This document shows, piece by piece, positions 28,987 through 38,456 of a DNA stretch of 64,000 nt. The DNA lies in the IMG/VR virus record IMGVR_UViG_3300008954_000024, positions 25,066 through 89,065 of that record; one strand, given 5' to 3'. The notes beneath the pieces are model-generated. The model ran no database searches. It saw only the letters and a program-made list of their open reading frames with translations, and was not told the DNA's origin. The position numbers and the translations under genes were made by a program. This stretch comes from a virus. Positions within the stretch are counted from its first letter, which is position 1. Each line of letters begins with the position of its first letter.

Positions 28987-31900
28987 ATGGGAAAATTTAA
29001 GAAGAGCTTAGATGGTGTTTGTGGTCCTCCAAAAAGATTTGTCGGGCTGCATGCTCATGATGGGTCAAGTGTTTATGACGGTCTAGGGTATCCGAATGAG
29101 CACATAGACTTTGTTCTTGAAAATGGAATGAATGCTTTTGCTCTGACAAATCATGGTCACATGAATTCAGCAGCTCATGCTCACAATTATGCAAAGAAGC
29201 TAAAATCAAAAGGGCAGCAATATAAGCATGTCTATGGTTGCGAATGCTACTTTGTTGATGATCTCGATGAGTGGAGAAATGACTATGAAGCTCACAGAGA
29301 GTCAGTGAGACTAGAGCGGGAAGCTAAAAAGCAACGTGCTGTGATTGAAAAAGATGATGACAATGAAGGGCTTGTCATCGAAAATGAGAATGAATCTAAA
29401 TCAGAAAGAGGAACATATCCTGAATGGAAGCGGCGCTATCACCTTGTCGTGTTGGCAAAAAACTATGTCGGATTACAAAATCTTTTTCGGCTGGTGAAGC
29501 GATCATATAAGGAAGGATTTTATCGTTTTCCGAGAATTGATTACAAAATGCTAAAAGAGCACTCTGAGGGACTGATTGTGTCAACTGCGTGTGTGGGAGG
29601 TAGGCCATCAGGATTAATTTTTCAGCAATTCCCGGATGCAAAATTTGATGATCTTACACCTTCTCTCGTTGATGATCCCGCTGTGCTCTCTGCTGTTATG
29701 TCAAAGCTTGAGAACATGACGGATCGATTTGTCGATGCTGTAGGGCGTGAGAATTTCTTTCTTGAATTGCAATTTAATAAGCTCGAGGCACAAAACTTAG
29801 CGAATCGATGTCTAATAGAGCTTTCTAAAAAAACTGGCGTTCCACTTGTGGCAACAGCTGATTCACATTACTGCAACCCAGACTTATGGGAAGCTCGTGA
29901 AATGTATAAACTACTGGGAAGAATGGGATCTCGAGGGGATGAAATGCCCACTTTACCTGAGAAGGAGGATCTCAAGTGTGAGCTGTATCCAAAAAATGCA
30001 CAGCAGATGTGGGATGAATTTCGCCACAGCTATGATCACTACGACTTTTATGAGGGCAGTGAGGAGCTTGTTAAGTCTGCAATTGAAAGATCGCACGATA
30101 TTGCATGGGATCAGTGTAAAGAAGTGTGGTTTGATGGCGAGGCAAAGCTTCCAAACTTTAGCACGCCTAAAAGCTCTGCATTCACACAGCTTGTTAGGCA
30201 GGTAAAAGATGGAATGGTGAAAGATAATTTTCACCAAGATCCCGAATATGTTGATCGAATTAAGGAAGAGCTTTCTGTTATTAAGGAGCTCGGATTTGAA
30301 AATTACTTTCTAACCCTGACAAAAGTATTTGAAAAGTCTAAGTCCCGTACGCTTCTCGGTCCAGCGAGAGGATCCGGCGGCGGAAGCCTTGTCAATTATG
30401 TTCTTGGAATCACACACATAGACCCAATACAATATAACTTGCTTTTTGAGAGATTTCTAGGGCTTCACAAAGTGGCGTGGCCTGATATTGACTCTGATGT
30501 TGGAGATCGGGATGTCTTAATTGATGTTGCAAGGGAGCTCTTTGGAGAGGATTCTGTAATTCCGGTGTCAAACTTTAACACACTAAAGCTTAAGTCACTG
30601 ATTAAAGATGTGTCAAAATTTTTTGGAATACCCTTTGAAGAAGTGAATGTGCTAACAGGGCCCCTTGAAAGAGAGGTTATGCCGCGTGCAATGGGTGATC
30701 ATGAGGAAAAGTCAACTTATGTGTTGACACATGAAGATTGTATGAAGTATAGCGAATCATATCGTCAGTTCATGCAGAAATATCCAAAAATTGCAGAGCA
30801 CATCCAAACTCTATTTATGGAACCAAGATCAATAGGGCGCCATGCAGGAGGGGTTCTCGTTTGTCCTGATCTTGAGAGTCACATGCCCGTCATCAAGGTC
30901 AGAGGAGAGTTGCAAACACCCTGGTCTGAAGGAATGAACTTCAGACATCTAGAAGAAAATGGGTTCTTAAAGTTTGACTTTCTTGGCCTGGCAACTTTAA
31001 AGATGGTCGAGGATAGCATTAGACTGATTTTGAGAAATCAAGGTATTGAAGAACCTACATTCGATCAGATCAATGAATTCTTTGATGCGAATCTAAATAG
31101 TCGCTATCATAAGATGGATGATCAGAGTGTCTGGGAGTACATTTATCACGGCGGTAGGTTTGTCCAGATCTTTCAGTTTACAAATTCTGGAGCCAGGAAG
31201 TTCTGTGTGCAAGCTAAACCAAGATCTATTGAGGATCTCGCAACCATCACAGCAATTTACAGGCCTGGTCCGCTTGCAGCAAACGTCCACAAAAAGTATG
31301 TCGCAGCTGGAAAGTCCCTCGATTCAATCACATATGATCACCCAGTTCTTGAGGAAATACTGAAGGAGAGTCGAGGCTTTGTTGTTTTTCAGGAACAGTT
31401 TATGCTTATTGCGCAGAAGCTCTGTGGGTTTGACAAGGGTGCATCTGATAAGATGAGAAAGACTCTTGTGAAGAAGTCACTTGACATGAATGAGAAAAAG
31501 GCAAGGGAGCGCATTGAGCTTCGAGAAACATTTGTGAGGGGTGCAACTGATCTGTCTGGAATGGATGAGAATAAAGCAATTAAGCTATACGAGACAATCG
31601 AAGCATTCTCTGCCTATGGGTTTAATAAATCACATGCTGTAGCGTACGCTGTTGACTCGTATTACTCAGCATGGCTACATACACATTATGAGAAGGAGTG
31701 GCTTGCGACCTGTCTTCAAACATGGAATGGTTCACCAAAATTTGGAAAAATTATGGCCGAGATAAAATCACTAGGCTACAAGATTTTACCGCCCGATATT
31801 AATACATCCTCAGATGTCTGGGTGTACAGTGAGAAGAGAAAGGGCTTTGTTCCACCCCTTACAGCGATCAAGGGTGTGGGCAAGTCAGCAGTTCAGGAAA

Positions 31901-32589
31901 TTATGTCCCGACGACCATTCACATGCATAGATCAGATGCTTTTTAATGAAGAAGGACAGTGGCGTCCCTCAAAGATGAATAAGACTTGCTTCGATTCTCT
32001 GTGCAAGGTTGAGGCATTTGGAGCTTTGAAAGAGATGTCAAGTGGTGATATTAAAAATCACAGACAGCTTCATGAAGTCATAGTTGGTAATTACGATCTT
32101 CTCAAGAAGGGAAGATTTGGAATGTCAAAGACAGCTGCAAAGAAAATGATGAAGGAGACAGGTCGAGTTCCAGAATTTATTCCTGAGAAGATAAGAGAGA
32201 CCTTTGATGAGCCTGATTGGTCTCGATCAACCAAGATAGCCTTTAGTGTGGATCTCATGGCAGGAGCAGATGAAGAGATAGTGTTTCCTCCCGCGTTGAT
32301 GAAAAAAATTGAAAAGTCACAAGTAAAGCCTATTACTAAAATGGAAGGAAACAAGAAGGATGTCTCTTGGTTCTGCATTCAGTCAATTGAAGAAAGGACA
32401 ACAAAGAATGGAAAGATATTTTATCGCTTAAAGGTCTGCGATAGCAGCTCTGAGAGTGTGTGGCTCCGTGTGTGGGGTAGGTTCAATCAACTCCCTGACC
32501 TGTATACAATCTGGCTTGCCGAGGTGGCATCCAGTGAGGCCTGGGGCTGTTCAACTTCTGCTTACAAAATGAAGCAAATTAATGTATAA
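28987..32589 (+). CDS. dnaE: DNA polymerase III alpha-type (DnaE, C-family) polymerase
   Basis: This 1200-residue C-family replicative polymerase has an N-terminal PHP domain (VGLHAHDGSSVYDGLG near 18-33, and TADSHYCN near 294). The catalytic palm carries PDIDSDVGDRD near 498-508 with two acidic residues and LKFDFLGLATL near 660-670 with the third. The tandem helix-hairpin-helix lies near 960 (AIKGVGKSAVQEI) and a C-terminal OB fold near 1115-1185. PARGSGGGSLVNYVLGITHI near 458-477 is the nucleotide-binding loop. It is the only DNA polymerase recognised here, so it probably replicates the genome with gp32-like SSB and the DnaB-type helicase. ATG follows GGAAGG. Confidence 0.95.
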   Translation: MGKFKKSLDGVCGPPKRFVGLHAHDGSSVYDGLGYPNEHIDFVLENGMNAFALTNHGHMNSAAHAHNYAKKLKSKGQQYKHVYGCECYFVDDLDEWRNDYEAHRESVRLEREAKKQRAVIEKDDDNEGLVIENENESKSERGTYPEWKRRYHLVVLAKNYVGLQNLFRLVKRSYKEGFYRFPRIDYKMLKEHSEGLIVSTACVGGRPSGLIFQQFPDAKFDDLTPSLVDDPAVLSAVMSKLENMTDRFVDAVGRENFFLELQFNKLEAQNLANRCLIELSKKTGVPLVATADSHYCNPDLWEAREMYKLLGRMGSRGDEMPTLPEKEDLKCELYPKNAQQMWDEFRHSYDHYDFYEGSEELVKSAIERSHDIAWDQCKEVWFDGEAKLPNFSTPKSSAFTQLVRQVKDGMVKDNFHQDPEYVDRIKEELSVIKELGFENYFLTLTKVFEKSKSRTLLGPARGSGGGSLVNYVLGITHIDPIQYNLLFERFLGLHKVAWPDIDSDVGDRDVLIDVARELFGEDSVIPVSNFNTLKLKSLIKDVSKFFGIPFEEVNVLTGPLEREVMPRAMGDHEEKSTYVLTHEDCMKYSESYRQFMQKYPKIAEHIQTLFMEPRSIGRHAGGVLVCPDLESHMPVIKVRGELQTPWSEGMNFRHLEENGFLKFDFLGLATLKMVEDSIRLILRNQGIEEPTFDQINEFFDANLNSRYHKMDDQSVWEYIYHGGRFVQIFQFTNSGARKFCVQAKPRSIEDLATITAIYRPGPLAANVHKKYVAAGKSLDSITYDHPVLEEILKESRGFVVFQEQFMLIAQKLCGFDKGASDKMRKTLVKKSLDMNEKKARERIELRETFVRGATDLSGMDENKAIKLYETIEAFSAYGFNKSHAVAYAVDSYYSAWLHTHYEKEWLATCLQTWNGSPKFGKIMAEIKSLGYKILPPDINTSSDVWVYSEKRKGFVPPLTAIKGVGKSAVQEIMSRRPFTCIDQMLFNEEGQWRPSKMNKTCFDSLCKVEAFGALKEMSSGDIKNHRQLHEVIVGNYDLLKKGRFGMSKTAAKKMMKETGRVPEFIPEKIRETFDEPDWSRSTKIAFSVDLMAGADEEIVFPPALMKKIEKSQVKPITKMEGNKKDVSWFCIQSIEERTTKNGKIFYRLKVCDSSSESVWLRVWGRFNQLPDLYTIWLAEVASSEAWGCSTSAYKMKQINV

Positions 32590-32597
32590 TAACAGAC

Positions 32598-33503
32598 ATG
32601 CTAATATACCCAACTCAAACACTATTTGTTGAAGGACCGGATTGCTCCGGAAAGACAACATTGATTGGACAAATACATGATGTGTCAGATTATCGATGGC
32701 ATCTAATGGATAGATCACAGCTTTCTCGTGATGTGTTTGGTGGACTGTATAAGCGATCTCTTGCTTTCGTTGATGCTGATTTGCATAATGAGGTGCACAA
32801 TCTCAATAATAGATACGTGTTACTTGATCTGCCCTGGAGTGTTATTGAGAGAAGATTTCTTAGTCGTGGTGATCCACTTCATGATCATGCCTCTATTAAG
32901 AAGGTCCACGATATTTTTACAGCTAGATTCAATAGCATGAAGAGCCTACCCAATATTATTCACGTTAATAGAGAAGTAGGTGTAGAAGACCTCGCTGAAA
33001 GCATAGTTGCACTGCTTGATGTAAAAGAAAGAGCAATGCTTAAAGAGGTCGCTAGTGAGGTAATCCAGTCTGTTAGTGAATCACCGACAAATGAGATATT
33101 TCCTCTGTGTTTTACACTATACGATACAGGTAAGTTCGAAGAAGCAGATTCAGGTATTCTTGATTATGAACCAGAGACAGAATACTATAAAGAGATCTAT
33201 CAATCGGTGTTAGAGAAAATAGATAATGAACTTGCGGGCAATAATGTGTACAATCGAAAAGAAGATTTATCATCTAGACGATTCGTATTTACAGGAGATT
33301 CCTGCATATCCTTTATTCAGGTGAGCCAAAGAAATGCAACAATGGATTTTCACGTCGTGATTCGATCATGTAATGTGAAGACGCTTTTTGAGCATGATTT
33401 GAGGTTTTTGTATTTCTTAGCATCTGAATGCTGGAAGAAGATAGGAAAAGGTTGTAGTCAGGCCAGACTACGATTTAATTTAAATTCTGCACATATTATT
33501 TAG
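32598..33503 (+). CDS. Fusion: P-loop thymidylate-kinase-like domain plus thymidylate-synthase-like C-terminus
   Basis: Residues about 1-140 form a P-loop kinase: FVEGPDCSGKTTLI near 10-23 is Walker A, and ERRFLSRGDP near 88-97 resembles the lid or substrate region of dTMP kinases. After a linker, residues about 230-300 resemble the C-terminal half of thymidylate synthase or nucleotide hydroxymethylase: DSCISFIQVS with a candidate Cys nucleophile, VVIRSCNV matching the phosphate-binding RSxD-type motif, HDLRFLYFLAS, and NLNSAHI. The N-terminal TS half is missing. The TS-like call is tentative. It follows the polymerase by eight bases, in line with dNTP metabolism. Confidence 0.6.
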   Translation: MLIYPTQTLFVEGPDCSGKTTLIGQIHDVSDYRWHLMDRSQLSRDVFGGLYKRSLAFVDADLHNEVHNLNNRYVLLDLPWSVIERRFLSRGDPLHDHASIKKVHDIFTARFNSMKSLPNIIHVNREVGVEDLAESIVALLDVKERAMLKEVASEVIQSVSESPTNEIFPLCFTLYDTGKFEEADSGILDYEPETEYYKEIYQSVLEKIDNELAGNNVYNRKEDLSSRRFVFTGDSCISFIQVSQRNATMDFHVVIRSCNVKTLFEHDLRFLYFLASECWKKIGKGCSQARLRFNLNSAHII

Positions 33504-33518
33504 AACGGAGTAAATTAC

Positions 33519-34514
33519 ATGAAAAGAGCACTTGTAACAGGGGGATGTGGATTCATCGGATCAAATCTGACACATCGACTTGTAAAAGAGGGTTGGCAGG
33601 TCGATATTGTTGACGACATGTCAAATGGGCATCTAGAGCTTCTTGAAGGCTTAAACATGAGAGTTATTCTCGCTGACTTGCTTTCAAACTTTTACGAATC
33701 ATGTGTACCAAGAGAGACATCAGATGTGCATGTAATTCAGGGAGATTTTGCGCATCCTGCTGTGATATCAAACATAAGATCAGAAATGTATGACGTAGTT
33801 TTCCACCAGGCAGCAATTCCCAGGGTTCTTTTTTCTGTTGAAAATCCAGGAATCACAACAGATGTAAACATCGCTGGGACAGTTAGATTATTCGAGGCCT
33901 GCCGGGATTGTGTTAGTAGAATAGTTTGGGCTTCTTCCTCTTCTGTGTATGGGGGAGCAGATATTCTCCCCACAGCAGAGACAACTGTAAGAAACCCTAA
34001 GTCTCCATATGCCTGGCAGAAGAGCGCAATTGAAGATATTGCACGTCTCTTTGGTGAGCTTTATGATCTTGATATCGTGTGCTTGCGATACTTTAATGTT
34101 TTTGGCCCCGGACAGTATGGTGACTCACCTTACTCGACAGCAGTCTCTGCATGGTGTCATGCAACGAAAAACAATAAACCTCTCAGAAGTGATGGAGATG
34201 GAAGTCAATCAAGAGATCTGTGTTATATTGATAATGCTGTTGACGCCAATGTTCTTGCAGCAACATCAGATATGAAATTTTACGGAAAGACTTATAATGT
34301 TTCTTGCGGCGACCAGACAACCAATAGAGAAATTTTAGATTTTTTTATGAATAGGTTCAGCCACACTGTTGTCAGAGGTGCACCATGGCGACTTGGTGAT
34401 GTAATGCATACTTGTGCTGACATTTCAAGTATTTCAAATGATCTAGGCTATGAGCCAAAGGTTAGATTTTGGGAGGGTCTAGAGAGAACACTTGCCTGGT
34501 GGGGAATAGAGTGA
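33519..34514 (+). CDS. NAD-dependent nucleotide-sugar epimerase/dehydratase
   Basis: An extended SDR protein of 331 residues. VTGGCGFIGSN at about 6-16 is the NAD-binding loop, WASSSSVYGGAD near 141-152 carries the catalytic Ser/Thr, YAWQKSAIED near 166-175 is the YxxxK pair and LRYFNVFGPGQYG near 190-202 is the substrate loop of UDP-glucose 4-epimerase-type enzymes. It would alter a UDP-sugar, for capsule or LPS remodelling or virion glycosylation. Overlap with the cupin gene (GTGA) suggests both act in one sugar pathway. Substrate is unknown. Confidence 0.88.
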   Translation: MKRALVTGGCGFIGSNLTHRLVKEGWQVDIVDDMSNGHLELLEGLNMRVILADLLSNFYESCVPRETSDVHVIQGDFAHPAVISNIRSEMYDVVFHQAAIPRVLFSVENPGITTDVNIAGTVRLFEACRDCVSRIVWASSSSVYGGADILPTAETTVRNPKSPYAWQKSAIEDIARLFGELYDLDIVCLRYFNVFGPGQYGDSPYSTAVSAWCHATKNNKPLRSDGDGSQSRDLCYIDNAVDANVLAATSDMKFYGKTYNVSCGDQTTNREILDFFMNRFSHTVVRGAPWRLGDVMHTCADISSISNDLGYEPKVRFWEGLERTLAWWGIE

Positions 34515-34927
34515 TAGACAAGAAGCACATAAAATCAGCTTGGATCATAAGAGCCACACCTACAAAGATTTATCAAAAGCCCTGGGGTGAAGAGCAAAAC
34601 TGGTCAGGATTCCAGGGCATCCACGGCAAGACTCTGTTCATTAGAGAGGGTGAAAGAACAAGTCTTAAATACTACCCTAGAAAGACTGAGATGCTATTTG
34701 TTAGATCTGGTACAGTAGAAGTAACATATGGAAACGAATGCTCTCTCTTGGATCCAGTTGCAAATCCAATGAAAAATGAGACAATGGCAGAAGGTGACAC
34801 ACTGATGGTACAATCTTGCTGCCCATATAGAATTTCTGCCTTAGCAGATAGTGAAATTATAGAGATTGGAGATAATATGGCAGATAAGCCTGTTAGGCTT
34901 GAAGATGATTACGGAAGGGTGGAATGA
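34511..34927 (+). CDS. Cupin-fold sugar-phosphate-type protein
   Basis: The 138-residue cupin resembles the small domain of mannose-6-phosphate isomerase/guanylyltransferase: KPWGEEQNWSG near 16-26, then GERTSLKYYPRKTEMLFVRS around 40-59 as the first cupin motif and MAEGDTLMVQSCCPYRI near 95-110 as the second. One or more usual His ligands are replaced, so metal binding is uncertain. GTG 34511 overlaps the epimerase stop and has GGGGA upstream; a longer frame would overlap the epimerase by 45 bases. Likely role: sugar isomerisation or binding with the neighbouring epimerase. Confidence 0.7.
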   Translation: MIDKKHIKSAWIIRATPTKIYQKPWGEEQNWSGFQGIHGKTLFIREGERTSLKYYPRKTEMLFVRSGTVEVTYGNECSLLDPVANPMKNETMAEGDTLMVQSCCPYRISALADSEIIEIGDNMADKPVRLEDDYGRVE

Positions 34928-35484
34928 TTTCTCCTGAGTTTATTATTTTTACAGGCCCAATGTTCGGCTCTAAGACAACAAAGCTCCTTGCAGCGGTTGA
35001 TAGGTATGTCTATCAGAATAAAGTGATCATGGCATTTAAGCCAAAGTTAGATGATAGATATTCTAGCGGAGAGATCTCCACCCACAATGGAGGTAGCCTA
35101 AAGGCAGTTACTGTAGATACCGGTTTAGATGTTGAAAAGCACACACTAGGTGCTGAAGAAAAAGTCGATATAGTCGCAGTAGACGAGGCCTTTATGATAG
35201 ACGGAATTGCTAATTCTCTCATAAAACTATTTCAAATGGGCAAGACCGTTGTTGTTTCATCCTTACAGCTATCAGCGAGCTGTAGCGTTTTTGAAGAGGT
35301 GAGGGATATGATGCCCTTTGCTACAAAGATTGAGATCTGTCCAGCTGTTTGCACAATAACGGGTCGAGACGCATATTACACTCATAGAAAGTATGATACT
35401 ATGAGTGAGATAGCGGTGGGAGGAGCAGAGCTTTATGAGCCTCGTTGCTGGGAATATCACATTTATATGAATAAACTTAACTAA
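34924..35484 (+). CDS. tk: Thymidine kinase (T4 Tk / TK1 type)
   Basis: It phosphorylates thymidine for salvage. FTGPMFGSKTTKLL near residues 7-20 is the P-loop, KPKLDDRYSSGEISTHNGG near 36-54 is the TK1-type lasso start, and VDIVAVDEAFMIDG near 80-93 is Walker B. CPAVC near 140 and a late single Cys suggest a reduced zinc site. Length 186 is typical. ATG overlaps the cupin stop by four bases. It works in the same pathway as ThyX, the deoxyribosyltransferase-like protein and the kinase/TS-like fusion. Confidence 0.88.
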   Translation: MISPEFIIFTGPMFGSKTTKLLAAVDRYVYQNKVIMAFKPKLDDRYSSGEISTHNGGSLKAVTVDTGLDVEKHTLGAEEKVDIVAVDEAFMIDGIANSLIKLFQMGKTVVVSSLQLSASCSVFEEVRDMMPFATKIEICPAVCTITGRDAYYTHRKYDTMSEIAVGGAELYEPRCWEYHIYMNKLN

Positions 35485-35485
35485 A

Positions 35486-36388
35486 ATGATTGAACCAACA
35501 AGTATTGATACAGTAATCTATCACGCAGATTGCTCTGACGGCTTTGGAGCTGCATATGCAGCCTGGAAGCTTTTAGGAAATAGAGCTGAGTATTATGCAT
35601 GCAAGCACGGAAATCCTCCCCCAGATGTGCAGGGGAAAAATGTTGCAATTCTTGATTTCTCCTATAATAACGCAACAACAAAGCAGATGATTGAAGATGC
35701 AGATGGGTTGATTATTATTGATCATCATAAATCTGCAATAGTTGAACTGCACGATATTTCAAATACAATATTTGATATGACAAAATCTGGTGCGATACTA
35801 TCATGGGAATTCTTTCATCCAGGAAAAGAGCCTCCAAAGTTTATTGAATACATCCAAGATAGAGATCTTTGGAAGTGGGAGCTTGCCTATTCGAAGGAAT
35901 TTGCGGCAGCATTTGATATGGTTCCTTTTGACTTTGAAGAGTTTGAGAAGTTTGAGGATGACTCTGTATTCGATGATGCTGTGAAGAGAGGATCATATAT
36001 TCTCGCCTACTCTAAGACAGTTGTTAAAAAGGTTTGTGAAAAGGCATCAACAAGAAGGTATAAAGAGCTAGATGTGCTAGTGGTAAATTCTTGCCATTGG
36101 ATGTCTGAGATCGGAGCTCGACTTTCTCCTGACTGTGATTTTGCCATGATCTGGTATTATGATCACGATGACAAGGTGATTAAGGTGAGCCTGAGATCTT
36201 TTCATGATACTGTTGATGTATCTGAGATTGCCAAGGAATTTGGCGGCGGCGGACATCGCAAGGCATCAGGTTTTCAAATGCCGGGTGATATGAGAGTTGA
36301 TGAGATCTTTGACGAGGATCCTGATCTTGAATTTTTCGAAGATGAAGTATTTGATGACGCGGAAGACAAGCAAGAGGAAGAAGAATAA
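35486..36388 (+). CDS. DHH-family phosphoesterase
   Basis: The 300-residue DHH protein is related to nanoRNase/oligoribonuclease-type enzymes. HADCSDGFGAAYAAW near 11-25 is motif I, VAILDFSYN near 51-59 is motif II, IIIDHHKSA near 74-82 is the DHH motif and FGGGGHRKASGFQ near 251-263 is the DHHA1 substrate loop. The last 35 residues are acidic. It may recycle short oligonucleotides or cyclic dinucleotides; the latter would matter if the host signals infection with such molecules, but that is speculation. It starts one base after thymidine kinase. Confidence 0.87.
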   Translation: MIEPTSIDTVIYHADCSDGFGAAYAAWKLLGNRAEYYACKHGNPPPDVQGKNVAILDFSYNNATTKQMIEDADGLIIIDHHKSAIVELHDISNTIFDMTKSGAILSWEFFHPGKEPPKFIEYIQDRDLWKWELAYSKEFAAAFDMVPFDFEEFEKFEDDSVFDDAVKRGSYILAYSKTVVKKVCEKASTRRYKELDVLVVNSCHWMSEIGARLSPDCDFAMIWYYDHDDKVIKVSLRSFHDTVDVSEIAKEFGGGGHRKASGFQMPGDMRVDEIFDEDPDLEFFEDEVFDDAEDKQEEEE

Positions 36389-36408
36389 TTTCAATTATTG
36401 GTCATAGA

Positions 36409-36822
36409 TTGAGCTGGGATGAGATTTGGGTAGACGTCGCCTATGGAATTGCTCGAAGGTCATATGATCCTCGTCACCAGGTTGGAGCAGTTGTTGTGAC
36501 TGATGACAATACACAGGTTCTAGCAGTCGGATATAATGGCAACTATTCTGGAGGGCCCAATGAAGTTGAATCTGATACACCTGGTGAGTCTGGAATGCTT
36601 CACGCAGAGATAAATGCTCTTCTTAAGATGGATTACAACAACCCTAAGAGAAAGAAGCTCTATCTCACATTGTCTCCCTGTCGTATGTGCGCAAAGGCAA
36701 TTATTAATACAGGAATTGATGAAGTGCTATACGCAGAAGAGTACAGGGACACATCAGGATTAGAAATTCTTCGTGAATCTGACATTGTTGTAAAAAAGCT
36801 AACACTTCCGGGCGATATTTAA
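36409..36822 (+). CDS. dCMP/cytidine deaminase-family protein
   Basis: The zinc deaminase motif is complete: LHAEINALL near 63-71 with His ligand and catalytic Glu, and SPCRMCAKAI near 88-97 with two Cys ligands. VGAVVVTDD near 26 and GYNGNYSGGPNE near 44 are typical of deoxycytidylate deaminases. It would convert dCMP to dUMP for ThyX. The start appears to be TTG 36409 (MSWDEIW); no ATG fits. It ends the nucleotide gene block; the next gene is a virion-type protein preceded by a late-type promoter element overlapping this gene's 3' end. Confidence 0.87.
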   Translation: MSWDEIWVDVAYGIARRSYDPRHQVGAVVVTDDNTQVLAVGYNGNYSGGPNEVESDTPGESGMLHAEINALLKMDYNNPKRKKLYLTLSPCRMCAKAIINTGIDEVLYAEEYRDTSGLEILRESDIVVKKLTLPGDI

Positions 36823-36823
36823 T
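36814..36823 (+). promoter_or_regulatory. Putative late promoter element (GATATTTAAT)
   Basis: Exact match to the motif before the first fibre gene. It overlaps the deaminase stop codon and lies 44 bases upstream of the virion-type gene at 36867. Confidence 0.5.
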
Positions 36824-36866
36824 ACAATAGAGTATTGCTTATTCGAGTGATCTGGAGTTTTGAACA

Positions 36867-38111
36867 GTGCCTAGATTTAAGGAGATAGCCGCCTCTGATA
36901 TCAGAGTGGGAGAGGATCTTTTACACCAGCTAATTGACATTCCTCAAAGGTATGTGTCAGGCTCGACGTCAAGAAAAAAGAGAAATACATTCACAACAGG
37001 CGGTATAGGACCAGGAATCACATCTTCTCTGTTTCACACAGTTTATGATAGTGATTATCGATTACAGTCTGCGAATCCTGTATTTGACATAACTGTTGGT
37101 TTATTTAGCGGCAGTGATACAGTGAGGGATTCGGCATTCGCACAAGATAGTGTTGGAAAGCTTGTTTTCCCGTCCCAGTCTGTGATGATGCATCAGAAAA
37201 TGGACGTCTACCAACAATTTTCACAACTATTATTGGGCAGTGCTGACGAGCCATTTTTTCTCTCTTCGAGCGGTAGACCAGATGAACCAATTGGCTCAAC
37301 AGGCTCGAGAGTCGATGAGGCTCTCTTCATAAGTTTCAGGCGTAGTTTTGCAAGGGATAGAATAAAAGCTCAAACCTTTGCGATGCGATTCTTTACAACA
37401 GCATCACTGACTGATCATCCTCATAGTGAAAGTTATAATTTGTTTAAAACATCTGAGACAGGCTCTGCGATTTTTACTGATGTGGGTGCCAATGCTACAG
37501 CAAGGACCGAATTTTCTGGTAGGGTTGGAAACATCATTGATGCAGCTGCGTCCAATTCAACTGTCGGCAGCTTGTTTTACCGTCAGGGTGTTGCTGTTTT
37601 GGATCTTTCTAGAATTACATCTGGTAGTCAGCATGTCTCAGGTGTCATTGATGCGATGAACTCAACAAGCCCTGGAGAACGTGCACCAATAGGCACAATG
37701 GTAATTGGATCATCAGGTTCTGGAAACCCAAAGGCAAAATTCATACCTGATTTAATGGTATCTGCATCGATTGATGATATTCTTGATCACATTTGCAGCT
37801 GTAGGTTTAGCTCTGGATCTGAGACAGCAATCACGTTCCAAAACACCACAGAGATAAATTCGACACTGATTTTCTGTAGAGCGACTGCTGATGAGTTTAA
37901 TTATTCCACCAATCCCACCTACATAGATGATGATAACGCCATACAGGTTCTCGAGGCAGGATCTGAAAGCATACAGCAGTCTTTTTCATATGTGACTTCT
38001 GTCGGACTTTACGATGCACATGATAATTTGCTTGCAATTGCGAAGCTAAGTCGGCCAGTAGAGAAAAGCAATGATAAGGATCTGACATTTAGAATCAGGC
38101 TTGATTTTTAG
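36867..38111 (+). CDS. Putative virion structural protein
   Basis: The 414-residue protein is rich in Ser, Thr, Gly and Asp and mostly beta-like, with no enzyme motif. The end VEKSNDKDLTFRIRLDF resembles the ends of structural proteins I recall from T4-like marine phages, and the start names a short helix (SDIRVGEDLLHQLIDIP). GTG 36867 follows GGAG at ten bases. A late-type promoter element precedes it and it opens the virion/tagged-protein region. A tail-sheath-adjacent, neck or baseplate position is possible; I cannot decide. Confidence 0.6.
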   Translation: MPRFKEIAASDIRVGEDLLHQLIDIPQRYVSGSTSRKKRNTFTTGGIGPGITSSLFHTVYDSDYRLQSANPVFDITVGLFSGSDTVRDSAFAQDSVGKLVFPSQSVMMHQKMDVYQQFSQLLLGSADEPFFLSSSGRPDEPIGSTGSRVDEALFISFRRSFARDRIKAQTFAMRFFTTASLTDHPHSESYNLFKTSETGSAIFTDVGANATARTEFSGRVGNIIDAAASNSTVGSLFYRQGVAVLDLSRITSGSQHVSGVIDAMNSTSPGERAPIGTMVIGSSGSGNPKAKFIPDLMVSASIDDILDHICSCRFSSGSETAITFQNTTEINSTLIFCRATADEFNYSTNPTYIDDDNAIQVLEAGSESIQQSFSYVTSVGLYDAHDNLLAIAKLSRPVEKSNDKDLTFRIRLDF

Positions 38112-38137
38112 ATGGCGGCAAAAATGCTGTGGCTTCC

Positions 38138-38147
38138 GATAATTAAT
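38138..38147 (+). promoter_or_regulatory. Putative late promoter element (GATAATTAAT)
   Basis: One mismatch from GATATTTAAT; in the 90-base gap before the small gene at 38202. Confidence 0.3.
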
Positions 38148-38201
38148 GTAGTATGAATGTTAATGGAGTGCCTGTTGGAAATTTATACCGAGGATCATAT
38201 A

Positions 38202-38456
38202 ATGCAGATTGTGAATCGCATAAAGAGTGAAAGCTCTAGTGTGCTTGAAGGCATAGATCTCTTTGTAGGCCCAGCTAAGGATAGACGACTCATTGTAAAG
38301 CCAGGCCTTAAGATAAGACACAAGAAGTCAGGTGTAACTTACACAGTTCAGGCAATAGATCTATCTGATCCACCAAATCCAGTATTGATTTGTAATCGTC
38401 CAGGGTTTGTAATTGAAATCACAAAACAACACTTTAAGGACTATGAGAGGCAATAA
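38202..38456 (+). CDS. Small SH3-like beta protein, unknown function
   Basis: The 84-residue protein has a short N-terminal helix (MQIVNRIKSESSSVLEG) and then strands typical of a small barrel (GLKIRHKKSGVTYTVQAI, PVLICNRPGFVIEI). ATG 38202 has GAGG at eight bases; an in-frame ATG at 38157 would add 15 residues but has no clear ribosome site. It overlaps the SOD-like gene by one base. Not recognised further. Confidence 0.6.
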   Translation: MQIVNRIKSESSSVLEGIDLFVGPAKDRRLIVKPGLKIRHKKSGVTYTVQAIDLSDPPNPVLICNRPGFVIEITKQHFKDYERQ

